Part shown: piece after piece, positions 1 to 5,941 of the stretch
Position numbering within the stretch: position 1 is the first letter of the stretch
Layout of the letters: each line of letters starts with the position of its first letter
Assembly (NCBI GenBank): GCA_027451265.1
Contig: DAIDJT010000075.1
Location: 1 to 9,971 of the forward strand
Direction: 5' to 3'
Length of the DNA: 9,971 nucleotides
Source: Bacteroidales bacterium
GTDB lineage: Bacteria; Bacteroidota; Bacteroidia; Bacteroidales; VadinHA17
Position numbers and translations under genes: made by a program
Notes under the pieces: model-generated
What the model was told of the DNA's origin: nothing
What the model saw: only the letters and a program-made list of their open reading frames with translations
Databases searched by the model: none

Positions 1-1
1 C

Positions 2-259
2 TATACCGCTCCTTACTCCAGGCCTCCGGCCGCCACGGTTGAGACTTCACCGGTAGCGGTGGGCCGAATGATCATCTTCGGGGCCTCTGACGGTTACCTT
101 TATACAGTTGACAGCGTTAACGGAAGGATTATGGACAAAATAAACCTGGGGGCTCCCGTCTTCAGCACAGCCTGCCTTGCAGGCAACCTTCTGTATGTGG
201 CTGATTTCTCGGGGAATATTTCATGCTTCAATGTAAATACTGACAATAGCCACAAATAA
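2..259 (+). CDS. PQQ-like beta-propeller repeat protein, C-terminal part (5' partial)
   Basis: The reading frame is open from the left edge to a TAA at 257-259, so this is the tail of a longer gene; the GTG at 59 is an internal codon, not a start. The 85 visible residues contain two beta-propeller blades of the PQQ/WD-like type: a strand reading MIIFGASDGYLYTVD followed by NGRIMDKINLG, then a second strand LLYVADFSGNISCFNV. The pattern 'hydrophobic strand, (A/S)DGYLY-x-VD-x-x-x-G' is characteristic of PQQ-like quinoprotein blades. In this phylum such blades occur in secreted proteins, some fused to metallophosphatase or other enzyme domains, so the function of the whole protein cannot be told from this fragment. 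It ends 10 nt before the stop of the convergent haem-binding gene, with no visible terminator between them. Confidence 0.75.
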   Translation, partial: YTAPYSRPPAATVETSPVAVGRMIIFGASDGYLYTVDSVNGRIMDKINLGAPVFSTACLAGNLLYVADFSGNISCFNVNTDNSHK

Positions 260-269
260 AGCCTATGCC

Positions 270-728
270 CTAATCGATTATCCCGGCCATAGCTTCGTCA
301 GCCCACTTCAATATGGCTGAAGTTTCTGCAGAACCGAGCTTTGCTTCCCCGTGGATGAGCAGGTAGGATTTGAGCGGCATCTTGCCGGAAGAGACTTCAT
401 TCCTGATATCATCAAGTAATCCTATTTTTTCACGATTGCTGTACGCTGCCCATTCTGAAAAATTCAGATATGACCTCCCTTCATTGATATGACCGGCAAG
501 CAACCATGAGGAGGGAGCCACTTTTGAATACCAGGGAAGGTTGGTCTGGTTTGAGTGACAGTCAAAACATGATTTCCTGAACTGCTCAAGAACCGGTCCT
601 GCAACCAGGCTGTCATTTGCTATGCTTTTATCATCTTCCGGTTTGTTCTCAGGTATTCCTGACGGAATAAACTGCACCGCAATGAATATCAGTACCAGTG
701 CTGCAATAACAATTTTTACAGTTTTCAT
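270..728 (-). CDS. Membrane-anchored haem-binding protein (Haem_bd-like, mono-haem CFDCH)
   Basis: A 152-residue protein starting at the ATG whose complement is at 726-728. I chose this over the in-frame ATG at 752 because it puts a lysine-bearing N-terminus directly before a hydrophobic segment (residues 5-20, ending VQFIP), the usual start of this family. The covalent haem motif is C54-x-x-C57-H58 (CFDCHSNQT), followed by the family-like stretches LPWYSKVAPSSWLL, AGHINEGR and LNFSEW. K116-M117-P118-L119 is a candidate for the distal methionine ligand. The family matches haem-binding domain proteins (Pfam Haem_bd), found largely in Bacteroidota and presumed to act in the periplasm in electron transfer or haem handling; the partner is not known. 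It lies immediately downstream of a second haem protein and is probably co-transcribed with it. Confidence 0.85.
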   Translation of the reverse strand: MKTVKIVIAALVLIFIAVQFIPSGIPENKPEDDKSIANDSLVAGPVLEQFRKSCFDCHSNQTNLPWYSKVAPSSWLLAGHINEGRSYLNFSEWAAYSNREKIGLLDDIRNEVSSGKMPLKSYLLIHGEAKLGSAETSAILKWADEAMAGIID

Positions 729-756
729 AAATGCGTAATGAGGGTTGGACAATTTC

Positions 757-1143
757 TTACTTCAGCAGGCTGTCTGCCCTTGATTCTGCCCATGATTGCA
801 GTATCCTTGTCTCTTCAGGCGAGAGCTTCATTTCGGGATATTTTTTGACAATACCTTCGGGAGGCATTTTCTTTTCTTTGAGAACCTTGATGATGTGATC
901 AAGAGTGCCGATCTGACTGCCTTTGGAAAGGTTGGGCAAGCTGTCCCACAGGAGTGCGTCTTTCGCATCCTTGGATTTACCCTGTTCACTGTGGCATCCG
1001 TAACATTTGTTGTCAATCACTTTCCTGGCCTCAGCGGTATAGAATGATCCGCTCTTCTGCCAGCTTTTATTTCCCTGAATTCCGGGGTTGAGGATAAATC
1101 CGATAAAAAATACCGGAACGATAATCGTGAACAGTGTTTTCAT
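757..1143 (-). CDS. Secreted mono-haem cytochrome c-like protein (CYGCH)
   Basis: A 128-residue exported protein. Two starts are possible (ATG complements at 1147-1149 and 1141-1143); I use the inner one because MKTLFTIIVPVFFIGFIL then forms a compact signal sequence or anchor. The haem attachment motif is C47-x-x-C50-H51 (CYGCHSE). M93-P94-P95 in KKMPPEG is the probable axial methionine, and the C-terminal helix SPEETRILQSWAES is the usual closing helix of small c-type cytochromes. It also resembles the haem-binding domain proteins that occur beside Haem_bd genes. The stop codon lies 28 nt before the chosen start of the next haem protein gene, so the two probably form one operon and may work as a pair in periplasmic electron transfer. 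That partnership is inference from position. Confidence 0.82.
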   Translation of the reverse strand: MKTLFTIIVPVFFIGFILNPGIQGNKSWQKSGSFYTAEARKVIDNKCYGCHSEQGKSKDAKDALLWDSLPNLSKGSQIGTLDHIIKVLKEKKMPPEGIVKKYPEMKLSPEETRILQSWAESRADSLLK

Positions 1144-1160
1144 GATCATTTCAATTTATT

Positions 1161-1168
1161 CAAAGTTA
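1161..1168 (-). promoter_or_regulatory. Candidate Bacteroidota -7 promoter box (TAACTTTG)
   Basis: Read on the minus strand this is TAACTTTG, a perfect match to the Bacteroidota -7 consensus TAnnTTTG. It sits 17 nt upstream of the chosen start of the CYGCH cytochrome gene, which would give a very short leader. A convincing TTTG -33 element is not visible at the expected spacing, so the call rests on the -7 box and its position. It would let the two haem genes be expressed separately from the transporter gene upstream. Confidence 0.4.
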
Positions 1169-1234
1169 AGAAAACATAATCACAGATTCCTATCCGGCAG
1201 GCCATTTATCAGCGGAACAAACCAGGAGCAGGAA

Positions 1235-2644
1235 TCACTTCCTGTCAGGTGTGCTCCTCCTGTTTCTTCTCATGAAAATGAAGTAAACCGGTATGCCGGC
1301 CAGGATCAGTGACAACCCTATCATGGCTTCGCGGGGGCGGGTGATTATGGTGTTTAAAAAGAGCCCTATGCAGAAGAGCACAAAGATCGCCGGCACAACC
1401 GGGTAACCCCAGACTTTGTACGGACGGGGGGCATCGGGCATCCTGCGGCGCAGTATGAAAACCCCCGTGGCCATTGCACCGTAAAATATGTAAACTGCAA
1501 AGATCAGCATGTCAGTCAGCTGGTCAAAAGTACCCGAAAGCACAAGCACCGAAGCCCATATCCCCTGCCACAGCAGCGAGTTGCCCGGCACATTGTGACG
1601 GTTAAGCTTCCCGATACCGGGAAAGAAAAGTTTCTCCTGTGACATTGCATAATAAGGCCGCGAACCTGTAAGCACGCTTGCGTTCAGGCATCCCAGGGTT
1701 GTTATCAGGATCAGCACCGAGATAAAGAGAACCCCTCCGTGACCCCACAAACTCCTGATGGCTTCTATGGCAGCGATCTGGTTCCCGGCTTCATGAACCT
1801 GAACAAGCTGAGGTATTGACATAATCCGCATATATGCAAGGTTAACCAGCACATAAACGCCTATCACAACCAGCACCCCGATGGCTATTCCCTTTGGAAT
1901 ATTACTGTTTGCATTCTTTATCTCCCCTCCGATGAATCCCACTGAAACCCATCCCTGGTATGCCCAGAAGGCAGCAAGCATCGCGGTGTAAAACGAAGAA
2001 AGGGTCACAGGGCTGCTGCCCAGTTCCCTGAAGTTCATGAAGTTCTCAGGCTTCGGATTACCGTTGGCCAGACCGGCAACGATAATCACCAGGAGCCCGG
2101 CACAGACGAAAAAGAATATCGCCTTACCTGTCCAGGCTCCGCTTCTGAGTCCTGACATGTTAAGCCATGTCAGCAGCATGATCACTATGATTGCCGCCAG
2201 CTTGATGCCAAAATCCTGAAACGGGAAGAAGACCCCGCCAACTGAGAAATCATGCAATGCAGGAAGCAGGTCAGGAATGGGGATAACACTGTTGAGTGAC
2301 TGCACCAGCACATATGCCAGTGAAGAAATCGTTGCTGTCTGAATCACTGCAAAGAGCGACCATCCGTAAAGGAATGAGAAAAACCGCCTGTAGATTTTTT
2401 TCAGGTATACATAATCGCCACCTGTATCTGCGAGCATTCCGGCAAGCTCGGCATTACTCAATGCACCGAAGAGGGTGATAACCCCGCCGGCAATCCACAC
2501 CAGGAGTATCCATACCGATGAGTTCAGTTCATCAGCCATCGGGGCAATCTTTTTGTAAACACCCGAACCGATAATGTTGGCAATAACGAAAATGACTACA
2601 TAACCAAGACCCAGGGTCCTGGATAAGCTTCTCTGGTCAGTCAT
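1235..2644 (-). CDS. APC-superfamily amino acid permease, 12-TM type
   Basis: A 469-residue integral inner-membrane protein with about twelve hydrophobic segments spread over its length. TM1 carries the APC-family unwound-helix motif G26-S27-G28 (NIIGSGVYKKIAP), where these transporters bind the substrate alpha-amino and carboxyl groups. The following GGVITLFGALSNAELAGMLADTGGDYVYLKKIY is the conserved TM2 to TM3 region, with a negative charge in the small-residue helix and the (P/T)xxGGxYVY-like signature. TM6 is in the stretch FWAYQGWVSVGFIGGEIKNANSNIPKG, also well conserved. The sequence is closest in style to the LAT/SteT-like branch of neutral amino acid exchangers or proton symporters; the substrate cannot be read from sequence. 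Length is normal and no disruption is seen. It points away from the orphan secreted gene, with a heptamer repeat array in the intervening region. An 85-nt gap with its own -7 box separates it from the haem genes. Confidence 0.92.
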   Translation of the reverse strand: MTDQRSLSRTLGLGYVVIFVIANIIGSGVYKKIAPMADELNSSVWILLVWIAGGVITLFGALSNAELAGMLADTGGDYVYLKKIYRRFFSFLYGWSLFAVIQTATISSLAYVLVQSLNSVIPIPDLLPALHDFSVGGVFFPFQDFGIKLAAIIVIMLLTWLNMSGLRSGAWTGKAIFFFVCAGLLVIIVAGLANGNPKPENFMNFRELGSSPVTLSSFYTAMLAAFWAYQGWVSVGFIGGEIKNANSNIPKGIAIGVLVVIGVYVLVNLAYMRIMSIPQLVQVHEAGNQIAAIEAIRSLWGHGGVLFISVLILITTLGCLNASVLTGSRPYYAMSQEKLFFPGIGKLNRHNVPGNSLLWQGIWASVLVLSGTFDQLTDMLIFAVYIFYGAMATGVFILRRRMPDAPRPYKVWGYPVVPAIFVLFCIGLFLNTIITRPREAMIGLSLILAGIPVYFIFMRRNRRSTPDRK

Positions 2645-2693
2645 AGGATGGCATCTTTCTGCGGTGAAGACGCTAAATTAAGAAATATGTCAG

Positions 2694-2889
2694 GAGAATT
2701 GCGAATTGCTAGGTGAGATGTGAGATTTGCGAGTTGCGATGTGAGATTTGCGAGGTGCGATGTGAGATTTGCGAGTTGCGATGTGAGATGTGCGATGTGT
2801 GATGTGCGAATTGAGAATTGAGAATTGAGACATGAGATTTGCGCTGTATGAGTCGGGAGTTGCCATATCCGGTTTGCGATTTTTGATTT
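2694..2889. repeat. Array of 28 in-phase heptamers with a 21-bp higher-order unit
   Basis: Reading in steps of seven from 2694, the sequence falls into 28 consecutive heptamers, most fitting the pattern G-N-G-A-N-N-T. Examples are GAGAATT, GCGAATT, GAGATGT, GAGATTT, GCGAGTT and GCGATGT. In 2715-2784 three heptamers (GCGATGT, GAGATTT, GCGAGTT) recur in fixed order, giving a 21-bp unit that is nearly perfect over three copies (2717-2737, 2738-2758, 2759-2779; one substitution in the middle copy). From 2848 onward the units decay but stay in phase. The + strand is very poor in C, which appears mainly as the second base of GCG units. The array fills most of the 344-bp region between the divergent APC transporter and the orphan secreted gene. 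A leftward 99-codon open frame through it is a by-product of the 21-bp period. Confidence 0.9.
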
Positions 2890-2971
2890 CGCGAAAGGGG
2901 TTGTGGTAGTGTAACGGGAATGAACCTTCCTATAGAACAATCGCCTCAGTTATACGTATAAAGTAGGTAAC

Positions 2972-2979
2972 AATCTTTG
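2972..2979 (+). promoter_or_regulatory. Weak candidate -7 box (AATCTTTG) for the orphan secreted gene
   Basis: AATCTTTG matches TAnnTTTG at five of the six defined positions and ends 9 nt before the ATG at 2989. No good -33 TTTG is visible at 19-21 bp upstream. Listed because similar boxes occur before three other genes here; weak on its own. Confidence 0.2.
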
Positions 2980-2988
2980 CTCAGCAAC

Positions 2989-3573
2989 ATGAAAAAAACA
3001 GTCATTTTCCTTCTGGCAATGATTCTCTGCGGCGGCGCCAGTGCCCAGTGGAAGGCGCAGACTGCCGAGACCTATGACAAAACGTACAGGATGGCCTTTG
3101 TTGTGTCAAAAGGCGGCGGTGAGACTTTGCGCATAATGCGCGACGTTACACCCGGAACTGCACAGAAGGGAGCCAGCCCGTATGACCAGATCTCCGGCCA
3201 GATTTTACTGAACAAAAATGTTGGCACCGAATATACCGTTAACACCATCGTTTTAAGGTTCGACGAAAGCACGAAACTCTACATCCATCAGCCGGCAGAC
3301 CTTAAGCAGGGCTGGGATGCCAGCGCCGGCAGATACATCATTGAATCAGACTGGAAGATATGGCGCAGAGGGGATACCCGGAACAGGGGAGCCGCAGCAC
3401 CAGGCGATAAAGGAACAAACCTGAAGAAGGAGATCCTTGACCTGATGAAATCAGGGAAAAAGGTCAACTGCCAGGTCATCCTGCTGCACAAGATGGATGA
3501 TGCCCAGAGTACAATATCTGCAGATTTCGTCCTGCAAAACTCAACTAAGTCAATCAACTATCTGTTCCAGTAA
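2989..3573 (+). CDS. Secreted protein of unknown function, 194 aa
   Basis: The start is the ATG at 2989, which opens a clear Sec signal peptide: MKK, a hydrophobic core VIFLLAMILCG, and a probable cleavage after A-S-A at residue 19 (before Q20). The in-frame TTG at 2977 would push the lysines inward and is not used. The mature part (about 175 residues) is mixed alpha/beta. It has alternating hydrophobic stretches such as TYRMAFVVSK and YTVNTIVLRFDES, a basic tryptophan motif SDWKIWRRGD near residue 120, and a helix LKKEILDLMKSGKKVNC near 145-160. A single cysteine (C161) lies in the mature chain. I do not recognise the family. The last coding bases (from about 3538) are homologous to the 43-bp tandem repeat that follows the stop, so the C-terminus KSINYLFQ belongs to the repeat. 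It lies between two repeat arrays and before a secreted peptidase gene. Confidence 0.8.
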   Translation: MKKTVIFLLAMILCGGASAQWKAQTAETYDKTYRMAFVVSKGGGETLRIMRDVTPGTAQKGASPYDQISGQILLNKNVGTEYTVNTIVLRFDESTKLYIHQPADLKQGWDASAGRYIIESDWKIWRRGDTRNRGAAAPGDKGTNLKKEILDLMKSGKKVNCQVILLHKMDDAQSTISADFVLQNSTKSINYLFQ

Positions 3574-3739
3574 GCTCCGGGCAGACACTAAGCCAATCAA
3601 CATCCTTTACCTGCAATCCGCTGGCAGACACGAAGCCAATCCACTTCCTTTACCTGCTATCTGCAGGCAGTCACGAAGCCAATCAACTTACTTTACCTGC
3701 AATCTGCAGGCAGACACGAAGTCAATCCACATCCTGTTT
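3538..3739 (+). repeat. 43-bp tandem repeat overlapping the 3' end of the upstream gene
   Basis: Copies begin at 3538 (degenerate, mostly coding), 3581, 3624, 3667 and 3710 (similar to about 3739), always 43 bp apart. The conserved heart is AAG-Y-CAATC followed by AAC/CAC and then a CCTTTACCTGC-type segment. In copy 0 this encodes the protein end KSINYLFQ before TAA. In the last copy the aligned codons read KSIHILFQ, with CAATTAAGG where copy 0 has CAGTAAG, so the two edge copies resemble each other more than the inner copies (KPINILYLQ-type). Copies 2 and 3 carry small inverted repeats (CCTGC 3653-3657 with GCAGG 3663-3667; CCTGCA 3696-3701 with TGCAGG 3705-3710). Copies follow each other directly with no spacers, so this is not CRISPR. 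Confidence 0.85.
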
Positions 3740-3826
3740 CAATTAAGGCCGGGACAGTATAACTGCCGGGTCGACCGGTCATAAAAGATCTGCCGGGGAA
3801 CATATTTTCATCTGCTGAAAATTTTG

Positions 3827-3834
3827 TTCTTTTG
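3827..3834 (+). promoter_or_regulatory. Weak candidate -7 box (TTCTTTTG) for the S15 hydrolase gene
   Basis: TTCTTTTG matches TAnnTTTG except for the second base and ends 30 nt before the ATG at 3865, giving a plausible leader of about 24 nt. The adjacent AAGGAG at 3835-3840 is too far from the ATG to act as a ribosome binding site. No clear -33 TTTG is seen. Confidence 0.25.
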
Positions 3835-3864
3835 AAGGAGATATTCCTTTACTGAACAGATCCC

Positions 3865-5757
3865 ATGAAAAAGATTACAATTGTTTTATTCATGATGGTG
3901 CTGGTTTTCAGCGTCCAGGGCGAAATCTTTGCACAGAAGAAAAATAAAAAGGCAGAAGCTCCTGTCAAGGCTCCGGTTGCCGTAAAAACTGAGACACAGC
4001 CTCAGGAACAGACTGTTACCACCGTTCCTGTGATAGTCAACGGTGAAGCACAGAAGATCCCGGCTTTTGAGAATGCAAACGACTGGATCCGTGAGGATCT
4101 CTGGGTGGAGGCTGAGTTTGACACCGACGGCGATGGCCGTCGTGACAGGATGCATGTAGATGTGACCCGCCCGGGACAGACCGAGACCGAAGGACTGAAA
4201 CTCCCGGTTGTGTATGAGTCTAGCCCGTACTTCGCGGGTACGGCAGGCGATAGCAGAGAGTATTTCTGGGATGTGAGACAGGAGCTCAATACCGTGCCAA
4301 ACCCCCATATCCATCCCCCTCAGATTAAAAGAATGGGAGAACGGCCGGTGATTTCAAACTCGCAGGTGAAGGCCTGGCTTCCCTACGGGTTTATAGTTGT
4401 ACACTCGTCTGCGCCGGGAACAGGCCTCTCTCAGGGCTGCCCCACAATAGGAACCCGTATTGAGGCACTGGCTCCCAAGGCAGTCATTGACTGGCTCAAC
4501 GGACGTGCAAAAGGATTTACAACCCCTGACGGGAACGAGGAGGTAAAGGCTTACTGGACCACCGGAAAGGTTGGGATGATTGGCACCTCATACAACGGGA
4601 CCATCCCCTTCGCAGCTGCCACAACCGGTGTTGAAGGTCTTGAGGCCATTATCCCCGTGGCACCCAACACTTCATATTATCATTATTACCGTTCCAACGG
4701 GCTGGTGAGAAGCCCCGGAGGATACCTTGGCGAAGATGTTGATGTGCTCTATGATTTCATCTTCTCCAACCCTGACCGTTGTGCCTACTGTGACAGTGTT
4801 GTCAGGGATGGCGAGATGGCTGCGGGACAGGACCGCATCACCGGCGACTACAATGAGTTCTGGGCAAAGCGTGACCTGATGAACTACATGAAGCCGTTCA
4901 GGGCAGCCACACTGATGGCGCACGCGTTCAACGACTGGAACGTGGTCCCCAGCCACAGTTACCGCTTTATCAGGAAACTGAAGGAGATGGGAGTACCCCT
5001 TCAGATTTACTACCATCAGGGTTCTCATGGCGGCGAACCCCCCTTTAAAATGATGAACCGCTGGTTCACCCGGTATCTCTTTGGTGTGGAGAACGGAGTT
5101 GAGAATGACCCCAGGGCATGGATCGTCCGCGAAAAGGCCGATCGCCTCAGCCCTACCCCCTATGCCGACTACCCCAATCCGGATGCCAGGCCTCTGAAGT
5201 TATTCCTTAAACCCGGCGCCCCCGGTGCCGGCAGCCTTGTGACTGAGAAACCGGCAAAACAGGGCACTGAGATGCTGGTTGATAACTTCTCATTCCCCGG
5301 TTCCACCCTTGCACAGGCTGAATACACAAACCACCGCCTTCTGTACCTGACTCCCGTTCTGACAGAGCCTGCACACATCTCAGGTGTCGTTACCGTGAAA
5401 GTAAAAGCTGCGTCCAGCAAGCCGGCAGTCAATCTTTCGGTCTGGCTGGTGGCCCTGCCATGGACTGCCTCGCGCCAGATGAGTCTCTCAGATAATATCA
5501 TTACCCGCGGATGGGCCGACCTGCAGAACTACCGCTCAATGACGAAGAGTGAACCGCTGGTTCCGGGGAGATTCTATGAGATGAGCTTTGAGCTCGAACC
5601 TGATGACCACATCATCCCTGCCGGGAAACAGATCGGACTGATGATCTTCTCAAGCGACAAGGAATTTACCCTTCAGCCGATGCCGGGAACGGAGCTGACC
5701 GTTGACCTGGACGGAACGGAGGTGACTATTCCGGTAGTGGGCGGGGGGATAAAATAA
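3865..5757 (+). CDS. Secreted S15-family CocE/NonD-type serine hydrolase (Xaa-Pro dipeptidyl-peptidase-like)
   Basis: A 630-residue exported enzyme. A signal peptide spans residues 1-24 (cleavage probably after I-F-A), followed by a Lys/Ala/Pro/Gln-rich linker to about residue 55. The alpha/beta-hydrolase domain includes ESSPY (Y122, the usual oxyanion-side tyrosine) and the nucleophile elbow G240-T-S242-Y-N-G. Asp357 lies in HAFNDWNVVPSH and His388 in QGSHGG, giving the full Ser-Asp-His triad in family order. The C-terminal jelly-roll domain (about 440-627; HISGVVTVKVKAASSKPAVNLSVWLV, then PAGKQIGLMIFSSD) is the PepX C-terminal type. The family cleaves X-Pro dipeptides or hydrolyses esters and amides; peptide cleavage is likely here but the substrate is not determined. 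Near the domain start, DTDGDGRRD (86-94) resembles a calcium-binding loop. The gene ends at a strong terminator and appears monocistronic. Confidence 0.93.
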   Translation: MKKITIVLFMMVLVFSVQGEIFAQKKNKKAEAPVKAPVAVKTETQPQEQTVTTVPVIVNGEAQKIPAFENANDWIREDLWVEAEFDTDGDGRRDRMHVDVTRPGQTETEGLKLPVVYESSPYFAGTAGDSREYFWDVRQELNTVPNPHIHPPQIKRMGERPVISNSQVKAWLPYGFIVVHSSAPGTGLSQGCPTIGTRIEALAPKAVIDWLNGRAKGFTTPDGNEEVKAYWTTGKVGMIGTSYNGTIPFAAATTGVEGLEAIIPVAPNTSYYHYYRSNGLVRSPGGYLGEDVDVLYDFIFSNPDRCAYCDSVVRDGEMAAGQDRITGDYNEFWAKRDLMNYMKPFRAATLMAHAFNDWNVVPSHSYRFIRKLKEMGVPLQIYYHQGSHGGEPPFKMMNRWFTRYLFGVENGVENDPRAWIVREKADRLSPTPYADYPNPDARPLKLFLKPGAPGAGSLVTEKPAKQGTEMLVDNFSFPGSTLAQAEYTNHRLLYLTPVLTEPAHISGVVTVKVKAASSKPAVNLSVWLVALPWTASRQMSLSDNIITRGWADLQNYRSMTKSEPLVPGRFYEMSFELEPDDHIIPAGKQIGLMIFSSDKEFTLQPMPGTELTVDLDGTEVTIPVVGGGIK

Positions 5758-5765
5758 GCCCTGGC

Positions 5766-5794
5766 AGCCCTGTGCACGTAGTGCAGGGCTTTTT
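5766..5794 (+). terminator. Rho-independent terminator after the S15 hydrolase gene
   Basis: The stem AGCCCTG (5766-5772) pairs with CAGGGCT (5784-5790), extended by CAC/GTG past a 2-nt bulge with a GTA loop. A run of five T (5790-5794) follows. It begins 9 nt after the stop codon. Confidence 0.88.
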
Positions 5795-5854
5795 GTTGCT
5801 CACTGAAGGCAACAGCCGCTGAAGCCCGAAAGCATATTCAATGATTTTTTTGTG

Positions 5855-5885
5855 AGTCCCCTTGCAGCGTTAAGGGGACTTTTTT
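5855..5885 (+). terminator. Second rho-independent terminator upstream of the serpin gene
   Basis: A perfect 9-bp stem AGTCCCCTT (5855-5863) pairs with AAGGGGACT (5872-5880) around an 8-nt loop, followed by six T (5880-5885). It lies 60 nt after the first terminator and 57 nt before the serpin ATG. It could be a backup terminator, or an attenuator if transcription starts between the two. No promoter is evident in the 60 nt between them. Confidence 0.85.
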
Positions 5886-5918
5886 CGTATTAGGTAGTAT
5901 AAGACCTGAATTCTGTAG

Positions 5919-5926
5919 AACTTTTG
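5919..5926 (+). promoter_or_regulatory. Weak candidate -7 box (AACTTTTG) for the serpin gene
   Basis: AACTTTTG differs from TAnnTTTG only at the first base and ends 15 nt before the ATG at 5942. It is placed just after the second terminator, where a new transcription unit must begin. No matching -33 TTTG is seen. Confidence 0.25.
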
Positions 5927-5941
5927 CTTAAAAGAATCTGT

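Noticed and set aside
2641..2940. Leftward 99-codon open frame whose stop overlaps the APC start as ATGA, with a repeated L-A-N-L-T-S-(H/Q) heptapeptide.
   Set aside because: The peptide repeat is a direct consequence of the 21-bp super-unit of the heptamer array, which keeps one frame open. It has no signal peptide, no recognisable domain and no good promoter, so I treat it as a by-product of the repeat.
2977..2988. TTG codon as an alternative start of the orphan secreted gene (and TTG at 5924 for the serpin gene).
   Set aside because: Both add residues ahead of a well-formed signal peptide that begins at the following ATG, and both TTGs fall in the AT-rich box that resembles a promoter -7 element.
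3581..3752. Possible CRISPR array.
   Set aside because: The 43-bp units follow each other without unique spacers and no cas genes are present.
3497..3784. Rightward 95-codon open frame through the 43-bp repeats.
   Set aside because: It starts inside the coding sequence of the secreted protein in another frame, and the rest follows the tandem repeat. Because 43 is not a multiple of three, each unit is read in a different frame, unlike a repeat protein.
3835..3849. Inverted repeat AAGGA / TCCTT next to the putative promoter of the S15 hydrolase gene.
   Set aside because: Five-base arms around a five-base centre are expected by chance, and there is no second copy or known operator match.
3886..4314. 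Leftward open frames of 95-142 codons inside the S15 hydrolase gene.
   Set aside because: They lie wholly opposite a gene with a full catalytic triad and family-wide conservation, and their translations show no domain or signal sequence.
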